Shown: positions 22,965 through 34,126, counted from the first letter of the stretch. The stretch: DNA of 64,000 bases from Calliphora vicina (GCF_958450345.1 NC_088780.1:3842501-3906500), one strand, 5' to 3'. The notes: generated by a model from the sequence alone, not told the origin. Made by a program: numbers and translations.

Positions 22965-23612
22965 ACAAGTAAGAGTGCTATATTCGGCTGTGCCGAATCT
23001 TATATACCCTTCAACAAATTATACTTCAAAATTTTAAATATTTTTAGGTAAACAAAATTTTTTTTTTTTTTTAAATTTAAAATTTTTTTTTTTTTAATTT
23101 TTAAAAAAAATTTTTTTTGTTTTTTCAATTTTTTTTATGGAAAAAAATTTGTGTTAAAAATTTTTTTCCGATTTTGACCCATTGTAGGTCCAACTTACTA
23201 TGGTCTTATATACGTCGTTGCAAATGTCTTTGAAATATCTATCATTAGATATCCATATTGTCTATATTAATGTCTTAGTAATCCAGATAGAGGTCAAAAA
23301 TAGGTCAAAAATCGAGGTTGTCCTAGTTTTTTCCTTATATCTCAGCCATTTGTAGACCGATTTTGCTGATTTTAAATAGCAAAATTCTGGAAAGCATGTC
23401 TGACAGAATTATTGAATATTTGGTTCCCGAAGATATCTCGGGTCTTCAGAAAATTGATTTCAACAGACAGACTGACATGGCTTAATCGACTCCGCTATCT
23501 ATAAGGATCCAGAATATATATACTTTATAGGGTCGGAAATGAAAAATGTAGAAATTACAAACGGAATGACAAACTTATATATACCCTTCTCACGAAGGTG
23601 AAGGGTATAAAA
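22965..23612 (+). repeat. Hairpin repeat family A, full copy
   Basis: Complete architecture: AACAAGTAAGAGTGCTATAT, hairpin TTCGGC-TGT-GCCGAA, TATATACCCTTCA, poly-T/A core, 'CTTAATCGACTCCGCTATCT', 'ATAGGGTCGGAAATG', and the end CCTTCTCACGAAGGTGAAGG followed by GTATAAAA. Shares a distinctive internal segment ('GCATGTCTGACAGAATTATT') with the copy at 35125, so those two are close sisters. Confidence 0.93.
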
Positions 23613-25035
23613 ATCATGAAAAGATTGTAATGAAAAAAATGGCTTTTTAAAATTACAAAGTTGAAGTGTGTAGATGCCTCAAAATTAATCGTTTAAGTAG
23701 TCTTTATGATTGTTTTATATTATCATAACTTTTAGTTACAAAGGAAATCAAATTTGCTAAAGTATGCTAAAAGCAGTGGTCGGCATATAGAGATCATGGA
23801 TTATATTAACATGTTATGCAGTCGTTCTCTCTGCTGGCGAGCTACTAATGTTTCATAATTTGTATGAACTTCGTAGACAATTGAAGAGTTTACACGTAAA
23901 TAACCGATCCTGATCGACACTTGTTGGCTGTGATCGCCGGTCATGTGTTTATAGTTGGAAGTGCGTTGCTAAGAATATTAATATTAATTACCAGTGTATT
24001 ATACTTAAATCCATATTTTTAATATAGAAAATAAAAATATTAAAAATGTTTATTTAACAAATTGTTGCCAACTTTTAGGTTGTTATATAGTTTGCTGGTC
24101 ATAATTTATAAGATTTATATTTAATACGTTTTACATTAACTTAAATTTCTTAGTGCAATTAAGTGACTTAAAATTCTAACATAAAATAAAACCAACCTTT
24201 AAAGCTGTCAACAAAATGAACAAGAACTAAATTAGTCTCCAATCAAATAATGATGTTGTCGTCTGGTCTCAATTACAACATTAGAATTACAACAAAATAA
24301 CAAAAACAGCAACAACAACAGGCCGACTCAGTCATTAGCATAGGCTTTTTGGCTACATGCTGCTACTATAATACGTACTACTTACTTATTTAATACTCAT
24401 AGTACTACAGCAACAACTACAAGTACAAATACATGACATGCTACTTGACAAAGACTAAATTGTAAGGTAGAGTAGTCGTAGTATTACTACAAGTAGTATG
24501 TAAGGTAAGTGACTTTATTTAACACTTGTTCAAAAAAAAAACATTCTAAATTACCAAAAAAATATATTGTAAATATATATGTACAACAACAAGCCATGTA
24601 ACAACAGACACTTCAGACAAATACAAACGTACCAAAATAGATACACCACCCAGCGAACATTTCAATGACAATTTATTTCAAAATGTTATTTTCAGAAAAA
24701 AAAACCTTTTAATTGATATACATATTGTCTAGGGACAGCAGATAGTATCCAGGATATACATTAAAGAATAGAGGTAGTAGGGATTGTTGATGATATCTCT
24801 CACATTTAAGTAAAGATCTTGCCCATTTTCAATATTTTCAAAAGTGCACATGCATTTCTAAAGAAAAGTCCAACGGCACGGAAAATGTAAATGTTAATAA
24901 ATGTGTATTTGTGTATTTTTAAATAATCTTAGTTGTTACCATGAGATAATGGCCTGAAAACAGAAAATATATTTTTTCAGGCTCTTATCTGCTTATCATG
25001 AAATTTAAGTATTTATTGTTAACATAAGCTTTGTT
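23613..25035. other. Intergenic DNA
   Basis: No gene recognised. A CAACAACA-rich patch near 24290-24320 and TACTAC-rich patches near 24360-24500 are simple sequence. Confidence 0.5.
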
Positions 25036-25039
25036 TGAA

Positions 25040-25200
25040 TATAATTCTACACCATTTCCAAATGTATTTCAGAATTTTCTAATTAAATTTCAGTTATTCT
25101 GAATTTTCCATGTGTATTTCAGATATTTCTAATTGTATTTTAGAAACTTCCATTTGTATTTCAGAATTTTCTCTTTATATTTCAGAAAATTCTAATAGCA
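25040..25200. repeat. Degenerate tandem repeat, about 30-bp unit
   Basis: The phrase 'TTTCAGAATTTTCTAATT' or 'TGTATTTCAGA' recurs five to six times at roughly 28-34 bp spacing. Confidence 0.6.
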
Positions 25201-25214
25201 AGCACAATTCTGAT

Positions 25215-26195
25215 TAGAAAAATTTAAGTACAAAATTTAATCTCACTTTAACGAAAATCCGATTTAACGCACGGTCAAATTCGTAACATTGACTACCTTA
25301 TATAACGAACGTTTCAAAAATTGTATGCTCGATATAACGAATGATGAGAAAAAACAAACAAAATCAAACTAACGACAAATTTTTTAACATTTATAATCTT
25401 ATATAGCGAACATTTCGAATATTGTACGTTCAATATAACGAACAGAAAGTATAAAAAACAAAAGTAGTAAAAATGTAAAAATAAGTCGTTACATTACCAT
25501 TTAATTATAGGTGCTGTAATTTTTTCTATAGTGGTTTTAATTGCTTGTTTCACAATATCGAATGAAAGATTTCGTTCGCATTCTAAGCGTTAACATAAAC
25601 ATCAGTTAGGGAATCCAAAATCAGCTTTCTTTCGCTTATAATTCAAACGAAATCTTTCATTCGATATTGTGAAACAGGCTGTAATTGTGTAAGTATTCAC
25701 GTGAATTAAATATGGGGAACCGTAGAAGTATTTCATTGAAAGAAAAAGTAAAAAAAATTAAGATGAATGAATGAAATATGGAATAACAAAATTCTCAACA
25801 TTTTGAAGAAAAGAAAAACAAACATTTTATCGTTTCCTGTAAATTATCTTCACACAAATTAACTGGAATCTAGAATCTTTAGAATTTGTTTTTTTAAATG
25901 TTTATCCCTGAGTTTAAATTTCTAAGTTGAATCATTTTCAGAATCGAAATCCCTTACAATGAAGGATTTATTAATCGTGGATAATGCACCAAGCAAGCAT
26001 CCACAACAATTAGTAAAAACTACTAAAGATATACAAATTTGGACGATATTCATTCCTCCTAATGTCACACGGCTCATCCAACCTAGGGATCAAAACTCAA
26101 TACGTTTAATTAAATTCCAATACAGAAAAAGTTGTCCAAAATTAAAAAAAAAAAAAACATCTCGATATTACGAATTTTTTAGTTTAACGAATGGG
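25215..26195 (+). mobile_element. pogo/Tigger-type transposon relic
   Basis: The left part holds several TTTAACGAA / GATATAACGAA / TATAACGAACG phrases, and the right part CTCGATATTACGAA and GTTTAACGAATGG. These resemble the 'taacga' subterminal motifs of Tigger elements. The + strand frame 25959-26210 reads DLLIVDNAPSKHP, then IFIPPNVTRLIQPRDQ, which matches the DNAPSH ... LPPNTT.LIQP.DQ block of the DDE_1 (pogo/CENP-B-like) transposase catalytic core. Only this block remains; the N-terminal DNA-binding domain and the first catalytic Asp region are gone. Ends are approximate. Confidence 0.75.
25546..25677. repeat. Short perfect inverted repeat inside the Tigger relic
   Basis: GTTTCACAATATCGAATGAA and its continuation (30 bp in all) at about 25548 is repeated exactly in inverse at about 25643-25675, separated by about 65 bp. 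It looks like a very small terminal-inverted-repeat insertion. No certain target duplication was found. Confidence 0.75.
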
Positions 26196-26324
26196 CCTTT
26201 TTTATTTTAATATTTTGTACTAGGAAAATTTTTTCATGTACAAAGTAGTAAAGAGAAAAATATTTTCTCATGAAATACCTGCTAGATTTTACTATTTTTT
26301 GTGCGCGAAAGCGAAAATTTTAAA

Positions 26325-26985
26325 AAACTAGTAAACATGTAAGATGTCTATATTCGGCTGTGCCGAATCTTATATACCCTTCACCAAATTACACTTTAAA
26401 ATAAAAAATTTAAATGATTTTAGTTAAGAAATTTATTAGCGAAAAAAATTTTATATTAAAAAAATTTTTTTTTTAATTAAAAAAAAATATATATTTATTT
26501 GTTAAAAAAAAAATTATATTACAAAAAAAATTTTTAGTGAAAAAAAAAATTCGGGGTAAAAAATATTTTCTCCGATTTTGAACAATTCTAGGTGCGACTT
26601 ACTATGGTCTTATATACGTCGTTGCAAAGGTATTTGAAATATCTATTATTGGATATCCATATTGTCTATATTAATGACTTAGTAATCCAGATATTCATAG
26701 ATCAAAAATCGAAGTTGTCCTGGATTTTTCCTTGTATTTCAGCCATTTGTGGGCCGATTGTCTCCCGAGCCGGAAGAATTCCCGATATATTCATGTATAA
26801 ATCATGTATGTAAGTTATTTGAGGTCTACGGAAAGTTGATTTCGACATACAGACGGACATCCCAATATCGACTTCGCTATCTATAACGATCCAGAATATA
26901 CTTTGTGGAGTCGCAAATGAGAAATGTAGAAATTACCAAAGGAATGACAAACTTATATATACCCTTGCACTCATGGTGAAAATAT
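26325..26985 (+). repeat. Hairpin repeat family A copy
   Basis: Starts AACTAGTAAACATGTAAGAT with the intact hairpin TTCGGC-TGT-GCCGAA and TATATACCCTTCACCAAAT. The right end is decayed (ATACCCTTGCACTCATGGTG). The interior is full length. Confidence 0.88.
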
Positions 26986-28020
26986 TACGCAAAGGGACAC
27001 ACCAATTTTTATATCATGATTCTTTACAAGTCCTATTAACAGTAAATTTTATTTAGTTCATGTTCCAATGTCGCGTTCTTGTATCTTATTTATCGTTTGT
27101 TATCAGTACTCCGATATCAAGTTGCTGAAAATGTCAATAAATCTAAATTTTGTGGCTTTAATTTAAAAAAAATTATTACATATAATTAGCACACTAAATA
27201 ATTTATTAATTGTGTCGCGTTCGCTATGAAAAGTGTTTGTTTTTTAAATAACGAACGATTTTATTATTTTAACTACCATATTTACATGGATAAGATCTAT
27301 AGGAGAAGGAAAGCAACTTAGAAAAAATTTAAACGAGATGCACTGAAGTTTTTGCATTTTTTTAATCTTTATGCAGATATTATCTTCTAACGAAATATCA
27401 ACAAGTAGAGAATTATAAACCAACTATCTTAGAAATCTGAAAAACTATATTTTATCATAATTTTTCCTATCTAATCTAAGCATCGCAAAGTTTGTATTCT
27501 CAAAGAAATGTTTTACAAATTTAGTTTAGCAGTTTCTCAATTATTCTAAATTGGGTACTTGAATATTACGATTCACATATGAAATATAAAAATTTGCAAA
27601 ATTATTTTTATCCAGCTGACTTGAAGACTGGGAATTGAACCTGAAACCCTTACACTGACTGACTAACATACCACAAATTAGCTGTAATGAGATTAATATA
27701 TTTCAAAGATTCCTTTCACGCTCCTTGCAATGTCCGCTGGTTGATAAAAATGTTGTTAACATGAACAGGCCTGTAAACAAGTTTGAAACACACAAAGTTG
27801 TTGTACTACATACTCACTGTGCATGGTTTCAATGTAAAACGTAATACTACACACTTTATTTAACACAAAAGGTCTACACAATTTAATGCGCCTATAACTA
27901 CATTGAAAAATGTACAATTTTTGGGTAATTGCTGGGAAATATTTCCATTTCAAACAAAACAAAAAAATAACATATTCTTTTCTAATTAAATACAAAATTT
28001 ACTCATTTAATCATTATTTA
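26986..28020. other. Intergenic DNA with one SINE-like trace
   Basis: No gene recognised apart from the tRNA-like sequence listed separately. Confidence 0.5.
27600..27690 (-). repeat. tRNA-like (SINE head) trace, minus strand
   Basis: On the minus strand a GGTTCAATTCC B-box (plus 27631-27641) follows a TGGTATGTTAGTCAGT A-box-like sequence (plus 27658-27673). The A-to-B distance is about 12 bp shorter than in a tRNA gene and the flanking arms do not pair well. It is therefore not a functional tRNA gene but fits a tRNA-derived SINE remnant. Confidence 0.45.
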
Positions 28021-28045
28021 AAAATTTATCACAAAATTCATTAGT

Positions 28046-28237
28046 TTATCTTAAAGCGTAGACACATTTGTTAATGTTGAGGTTGTATTTGAATTGTGCA
28101 GGGCATTCACCATGAATAGGACGCTCAGCGACGCACAAGTTGGAGGCCTTATCCAATTTCGAGTTGTGTGGGCAGTTTTGGCCGGAAACAAGGGCGAACA
28201 AAGCGCAGATGACGGCAAAGAACCAGGTGAATTGCAT
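28046..28237 (-). CDS. Small secreted four-cysteine peptide with internal two-fold repeat
   Basis: 63 aa. Residues 1-19 form a clear signal peptide (MQFTWFFAVICALFALVSG). The mature part has cysteines at 22, 35, 45 and 58. It splits into two similar halves, CPHNSKLDKASNLCV and CPAQFKYNLNINKCV, each starting CP and ending CV with Cys spaced 13 apart. This suggests an internal duplication and two disulfides. Upstream on the same strand are a TATA-like sequence near 28381-28388, a probable 5'UTR exon ending at 28326 with donor GTGAGT (28325-28320), and an acceptor TTTGTTTAG ending at 28247, ten bases before the ATG. This gene-like context and the higher GC than its surroundings make it a real gene. 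I do not recognise the family; secreted fly peptides of this size include antimicrobial, seminal-fluid and salivary products. A second overlapping frame (28051-28254) is a shadow. Confidence 0.8.
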   Translation of the reverse strand: MQFTWFFAVICALFALVSGQNCPHNSKLDKASNLCVAERPIHGECPAQFKYNLNINKCVYALR

Positions 28238-28246
28238 AATGATGGA

Positions 28247-28325
28247 CTAAACAAAGAATTAAAATTTTAATAATTTTTTTTTTATAAATTTAACCACAGG
28301 ATTTGAATTATTATAAAACACTCAC
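28247..28325 (-). other. Probable 5'UTR intron of the secreted peptide gene
   Basis: On the minus strand, GTGAGT begins at 28325 after CAGAAAA. The intron is 79 nt, ends ...CTTTGTTTAG at 28247, and has a T-rich tract before the AG. Size and motifs are typical for a fly short intron. Confidence 0.65.
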
Positions 28326-28375
28326 TTTTCTGTTTGAAATTGAAAGATCAACTAAATTGTGTTGGTTCTATGTCG

Positions 28376-28390
28376 AAATACTTATATGAA
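28376..28390 (-). promoter_or_regulatory. TATA-like box of the secreted peptide gene
   Basis: The minus strand reads TTCATATAAGTATTT, about 30 bp upstream of the region where the 5'UTR exon would start. No strict initiator was identified. Confidence 0.5.
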
Positions 28391-28599
28391 TCTAAAAAGA
28401 TTAAATAACATCTTTTGAAAAGACACAAACAAATACATATACACAATATAATAATAATAAAAAAATGATTCTTATGAATTTAGAACTTATCAATTTTGAA
28501 TAAACTAAATGACCTTTTTGGTTAATCAACAATGATCGACAAACCGTCAATGGTGATGAATCTTAGAGCGAAATGGTGAGGGGCTAAAATATATTTCGT

Positions 28600-29640
28600 A
28601 AATAGATTAATTTAAGAAGAAATTTTCTTATTAAAATAAGAAAAATATTAGATTTACTTATTTGGTTAGTTGTTGCAAAAAAAAGCAAAAGTTTTACATT
28701 TTCTTAAACATTTTAGTGTTACTTATGAAAATATAGAAAATTTGTAAAATTTTTGTAAAAAGTAGTATTTCTACTACTATTTTGAAAAATGATTAATTCA
28801 CAGTTTTTAACGATTTTTCTTGATATAGTTAAAAAATACAAATTTATACTACATTTTTAAAAAGTAGTATATCTACTACTATTTTTAAAAATAGTATTTT
28901 TCAGTTTTTTGCTACTAAAAGTGCAAGTAATTCATTTAATATGTGTGTTTGTTCGTATGAGAAATAAAAAAAAATACTATTTTAAAAAATATTTGAGAAC
29001 TTAAAACAAAATTTTATATTTTTTTAAATTTTTATGTTAATTAAATTAATTTAAACTTTATTTTTCTGTTCTATAATGAAAGTATGTAAAATTATACTTT
29101 TTGTAGATTAATTGGAGTAATAAAGTTTTTCGTGCAGTTTTTTTTACATAAACTTGTAGTTTATTTAATTAATAAGGTATAAGTCAATATTTTTCAAAAA
29201 AGTATTATTTTGATATTTTTTTAAAAACAACCTCTTTAATGGTTATTCTTTCTTAAAATATCAGTAAGCTTATTTTCCTCTTTGAAGCTCTTTTGTAAAA
29301 AGTAGTATTTTTACTACTTTTTAAAAAAGAGGATTTTAACAATTGTTGTTGCTTAAAATTAGAGTTAACATATTTTGAAATGTTAACCGATAATTTCTGC
29401 AATAATTTAGTACTTTTGTAAAAAGTAGTATTTTTACGACTTTTTTAAAATTTTTTTTTTTTTAGTTTTTCATACTAATTAGAGTAGTAAGGTACTTCTT
29501 AGATGCAGTAGTAACAAAAAACGCTTTTGCAACAAGTGCTATTTTTAGTTTTGCTTACTAATTTGATGCAATAGTGTAAGAAAATAAATAATAATTTATT
29601 TTTAGGAATAAAGCAATAATTAAAGAAACTATAATGAAAT
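28600..29640. repeat. AT-rich DNA with four spaced palindromic AGTAGTATTT motifs
   Basis: The motif AAAAAGTAGTATTTCTACTACT, or a close variant, occurs near 28757, 28859, 29292 and 29413. Each copy is near-self-complementary (AGTAGTA...TACTACT). Between copies the sequence is unrelated AT-rich DNA with poly-T runs. No gene is seen. Confidence 0.6.
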
Positions 29641-29974
29641 CACAGACGAAGATATTTATTTTTCTGAGTTCCACCTCCGATAAATCTGTCACATCAAACA
29701 AAATGAAGCCATCGATCATTTCGAATTCTCTAGAGTCGAATAGTAGCAGAGAAGTTGTACAACAGTCTACTCATTTTGACAACTTCTGGAAAAGTCAATA
29801 AATTGTACGCTATTAGAGAAACCAACCAATGACAACTATATTCAGGTCATATCATTCTTGCTGTCATACAAGTAGTCTCTGCGGTTATTCTGCGCAGTCG
29901 TAGATTCTTCCCTGAATCTTACGTTTACACCATTAAAGAAGGTTAATTTCCACTTCTAAGAAACCATCTTACAT

Positions 29975-30720
29975 ATTTAACATGTAAGAGAGCTATATTC
30001 GGCTCTGCCGAATCTTATATACACTTCAGCAAATTATACTCTAAAATAAAAATTTTAAATATTTTTAGGTAAACTAAATTTAAAAAAAAAAAAAAAAAAT
30101 TTTTGTATTAAAATTTTTTTTTTATTTTTTTTAAAAAAATTTGTTTTAATTTTTAAATTTTTGTATTTAAAATTTATTAGTAAAAATTTTTTTTTTGTTG
30201 AAAAAAAATTCGAATTAATAAATATTTTTCCCGATTTTGACCCATTATGTACGTCGTACATATATCTGGATTACTAAGTCATTAATATCGACGATATGAA
30301 TATCTAATGATAGATATTTCAAAGATCTTTGCAACGACGTATATCGTCCCCTTAATAAAACAATTATTGGCCATTTCGAAATAATTGCGTTTAAAATTTT
30401 TGTGTTAGTAGACATCTAGAACAAAAGTAATATTTCAATTGATATAATGGTATATGTATCTATATAATATCTATCATTAAATATCCATATAGTCGATATT
30501 AATGACTTAATAATCCAGATATATATATGTACCACGTACATTGTACATATATCAAAAATAGACTAAAAATCGAGGTTGTCCTGTTTTTCTCGATTTTTTT
30601 TATAGCAACCGAACCGAGTCTATAGCTGATATATTGATGTATGAATCATGTATGTAAGTTATTCAAGGGCTTCGGAAAGTTGATTTCAACATGCAGACGG
30701 ACAGGAAATACTATGTGCAA
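29975..30720 (+). repeat. Hairpin repeat family A, internally rearranged copy
   Basis: Starts AACATGTAAGAGAGCTATAT with hairpin TTCGGC-TCT-GCCGAA. Its central segment first appears inverted (about 30250-30350, 'TATCTGGATTACTAAGTCAT' and onward) and again in the normal direction (about 30460-30690). This suggests an inversion-duplication after insertion, or a composite of two copies. The right end is lost. Confidence 0.75.
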
Positions 30721-31059
30721 GCCTGTGTATATATTAATAAATTTATTTTGATAACACAATAAAATAACAGCTAATGGAATTTCTTTAATCTATTTTTCTA
30801 TAAAGAAAATATCTTTGAATACCTTCAAAAAATAATAAAGTTTTTCACCTCTCCAATAGTTCATTATATGTGCATACGATTCCATTCATTTTTCGATTTT
30901 TGTGTTTTCAATGACAATTTCTTATATTTATAACTAATACACTGGAATTGAAAAATTCTAGAGAAGTTTTATTTTCAATTAATTTTAATTTTTAATCACT
31001 GCATTTTGTGTGATTTTTATTTGGAAAACAACAACAATACACTGTTGTTATCACTAATA

Positions 31060-31300
31060 AGTCAGACAGCTAAAAATATTGGGCTTAGCCGAATCATTTA
31101 AACTCTTCAGCTAGACTAGAATTATACTAAACCGATTTAGCTGATTTTCAATACCAATGTTTCTAAATCAATAGTAAATATTTTGGGGAAGAATCTTATT
31201 AAGTGGGTTGTGTAATTTTGAAGTGATCATGATTTAAACACACACACATAGCTAAATCTTAGACTAATATTATTGCTTTTCATGGTGAAGGGTATACAAA
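31060..31300 (+). repeat. Diverged hairpin repeat relative, short
   Basis: 'TTGGGCTTAGCCGAATCATT', then 'CTCTTCAGC', and an end 'CATGGTGAAGGGTATACAAA'. It also has 'TCTTAGACTAATATT', a phrase otherwise typical of family B. It is about 240 bp and looks like an internally deleted intermediate between families A and B. Confidence 0.6.
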
Positions 31301-32525
31301 CGGGCGTATGTTTGTATTTTCAATAGAAATCTAAGAATACTGATTTATTATGTTTTATTTTCTTATAATAAATAATGGAAAACAAAACAAATTCCAATGA
31401 AATTCTAAATATGTAGTTTATGACAGTGACATTGGCTATCATTTCTGAAATATAAAGTTCTATTGAAAGTAAATAGCATAATTACAGAAAATAGAAAACT
31501 GGGTTAATTAAAAATTTATAAGAATGGTCTAGTTGTAGACCTGTATTTACAAATATAGCAACATCATCAAAACATTTAAAAATTCACAACATGTTGTTTA
31601 TAACAAGTATTTTTTAAACATGATACCACAGAATCTATAATTAGAATTTAATTATATTAAACGCCTGGAAAAAAGTACCTAAAAAAACATAAATATTAAG
31701 CACGAGTTTTTTTTATTTTTTTTTTTATATATTTTTTGATAAGCTTCTAAACTATAACATTAACTTTTTATATAATTAATCTCATAAATAACCAAGCAAC
31801 ATAATAATAATAATATTTATGAAACAAAAACTAAAAACATGAAACTAGCTCATATCTACAAAATACACACACTTAAGGAACCATGTCGCACCACTAATGA
31901 AAAATAGAGCTGCAAGCCGAAAATATAATAAAAAAAAGATTGAAATAAAACAAATTAAAAAAACAAGACTAGAAGAGTAGAAGAGTAAAACAAAATATCA
32001 GTTGTGCATATTAAATTAGTTAATAAATGGTAAAAGCGTATGAAAAGTCACCTTACAAAGCAATAAATTGCATACAATTAGCTACAAACACAACAACTAC
32101 ATGAACGAACGAACATACATTCACAATACAGAATACAACATATAACAGCAACAGCAACATCAGTTGTGACAACATTGTGCAGCAAACGTTAGCAGCAACA
32201 GCAAAACTAAAATAGTAATGAATAATTCTCTTGTTGTAGTTTGTTTTTGCATTTTTATTTTTTTTTTTTAATTTTTTGTTACAAGTTTATTTTACAACAT
32301 GGCCAAGTTTATACGGAACTTATTCACAATTTATTTTTATTATTTTTTTTTTTGCTTTTCATATAAAAATTACAGGAGTAAAATTAAACAGTAACAAGAG
32401 TAAAAATTCTGCAACAGAAAATAAAAGTAACTACAAAAAAAAATACAAAAAAATTAAAGAGTTGTGTACCACAAATGTTATGTTCAAGGAATAAGTTAAT
32501 ATTTTATATTTTATTTAACAAAACT
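31301..32525. other. Intergenic DNA
   Basis: No gene recognised. CAGCAACAGCAAC-type simple sequence occurs near 32145-32205. Confidence 0.5.
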
Positions 32526-32528
32526 TCT

Positions 32529-32744
32529 TTAAACTGCAACAAAATCTACTAGGTTCCTGGGCTGCATGTAATCAGGGGACAAGGGTTGTAATGCTGGACC
32601 ATATTTTGTATTTAAAGCCCGCCCACTCTTAACCAAAAGCAGTAGAACGAAAAATACCACAAACCCATAATTTCTCAGCTTGTTGCTGCTGTTGCCGTTA
32701 TTGTAGCTGTAGTTTAAATCATACTCGCACACTCGTTGTCGCAT
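32529..32744 (-). CDS. Possible small secreted peptide ORF (weak)
   Basis: 71 aa. A hydrophobic stretch (NYGFVVFFVLLLLVKSG) at about residues 26-42 is followed by ALNTKYGPALQPLSPDYMQP, which is less AT-driven than the surroundings. A TATATAAA-like sequence lies about 35 bp upstream on the minus strand (near 32776-32783). No homologue is recognised, the hydrophobic segment starts late for a signal peptide, and no introns are visible. It may be chance, or the first exon of a gene. Confidence 0.25.
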   Translation of the reverse strand: MRQRVCEYDLNYSYNNGNSSNKLRNYGFVVFFVLLLLVKSGRALNTKYGPALQPLSPDYMQPRNLVDFVAV

Positions 32745-33540
32745 AAACCATCAGACAGACAGACATTCATACACATTTATATAGATACATTTGAGTTTTA
32801 CTTTAACACCCTCTACAGAAATAATTAAAAAGTTTTAAAAGCTCGCCTCACTATCAGGCAAAATAGTTACTGAGTCTTAAACTTTCTACCCGACATCAGG
32901 GAACGAACGAACGTACGTACGAACGGCACAACAGCAGCAGTTCCATTTGCTTTAAATTGTAACCCGCCTTTGCCGCCATTGCTGGCAAACGTTTGTACTA
33001 AATGGTCGTTTGTTGCAAAACTTTCTTGCTTCTCCTTTTTTTTATAGCAATTTTTGCACAAACCACATTTAACATTGAGATAGATCTACGTAACACAACT
33101 CACACCTCAGATAATGAAAAATAAAATATTGTGTATAATAGAAAAATACAAGGAACAAAAAAAAAGAACATTAAACCAAAACTAAGAACTAGAAAAAAAG
33201 TTTTTTTTAAAGTCCTTGCAGTACGTTTTTTTTGTTTTTGGTTTTTTCATACTGCTTGTCTTGATAAAAGTTTGCGTGTAGACTCCTCTATAGTGGTATC
33301 AATAAATATAACAGAGATGGACGCATGAAAGTAGGCACAGGGCATGAAGTGATAATTCTTTGTTTGCTTTGAATTTGTAAAATATTTAAAAAAAAATGTT
33401 TCTTCTTTAAACATTTTTTGTTTAATTAGACGAAAAATACTTTAGTTGGTGAAATTTTTGTTGGAATAAAAATCTCTTTTTTTTAATTTTTTGTGGGAAA
33501 ACCTTAATATCCAGCTCTCGTATTAAATGAGAAAAAAGTA
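32745..33540. other. Intergenic DNA
   Basis: No supported gene. A (ACGT)n-like patch (GAACGAACGTACGTACGAAC) lies near 32905-32925, and GC is locally higher up to about 33010. Confidence 0.45.
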
Positions 33541-33546
33541 TTCATA

Positions 33547-33898
33547 TGACTTAAAAATGCGGGATCTGGACTATAAGGTGGGTAGGCGAAACTTTTCAAC
33601 CACTTCATTCTAAATACTTTTTAACAGGTATTGCAACATGATGGAATATTACGGTTACATGTGTGGCCGAATATTCTGGAATTTCTCAAACGAATCAGTT
33701 GCATTCGGTACAGGTTTCCTGTGATGGTCTGGCTAGATTTCAGCATTACCTTAACGCCATGGACTACAATTCTTGGTCATCAAACATGTTTGGCTGTCTT
33801 CAGTCTGAAAATCACCACTTCTAAACCGCATAAACCATCTTTCGCACATTGAAACCGATGTAACACATTCACCATTAAAATACCGCATTTTTAAGTCA
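33547..33898 (-). mobile_element. mariner deletion derivative with intact terminal repeats
   Basis: Left end TGACTTAAAAATGCGGGAT and right end ATACCGCATTTTTAAGTCA are inverted repeats with one mismatch. These are the same ends as the mariner at 17918. On the minus strand just inside the right end, the coding start of a mariner transposase is recognisable, followed by a jump to a segment also seen near 19855-19900 (RPDMKP...YSIM). At 352 bp it is a MITE-like derivative of that mariner. Confidence 0.8.
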
Positions 33899-34126
33899 AC
33901 AGTAATAAATACATATTTGATCTTAGCTTGGAAATATTATAACTATGATCATGCCAAATTGGGAGTGTCCTTAATATGGATCATATTGTTGATTTAGCAA
34001 TATCGGAATCCGTTTTATCTCCAAACGAATATACCGGATTCATCAGACTATAAAAACGGTCTCCACCTTCCGCAGAATGTCATCAAGATAATCATGGTCG
34101 GATCAATATCACATAAATACTAGAAT

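Noticed and set aside
27600..27690. Functional tRNA gene
   Set aside because: The B box is good but the distance to the A box is too short and acceptor and anticodon stems do not pair; kept only as a SINE-like trace.
28051..28254. Second frame overlapping the secreted peptide gene
   Set aside because: Ser/Thr/Pro-rich shadow; the other frame has the signal peptide and ordered cysteines.
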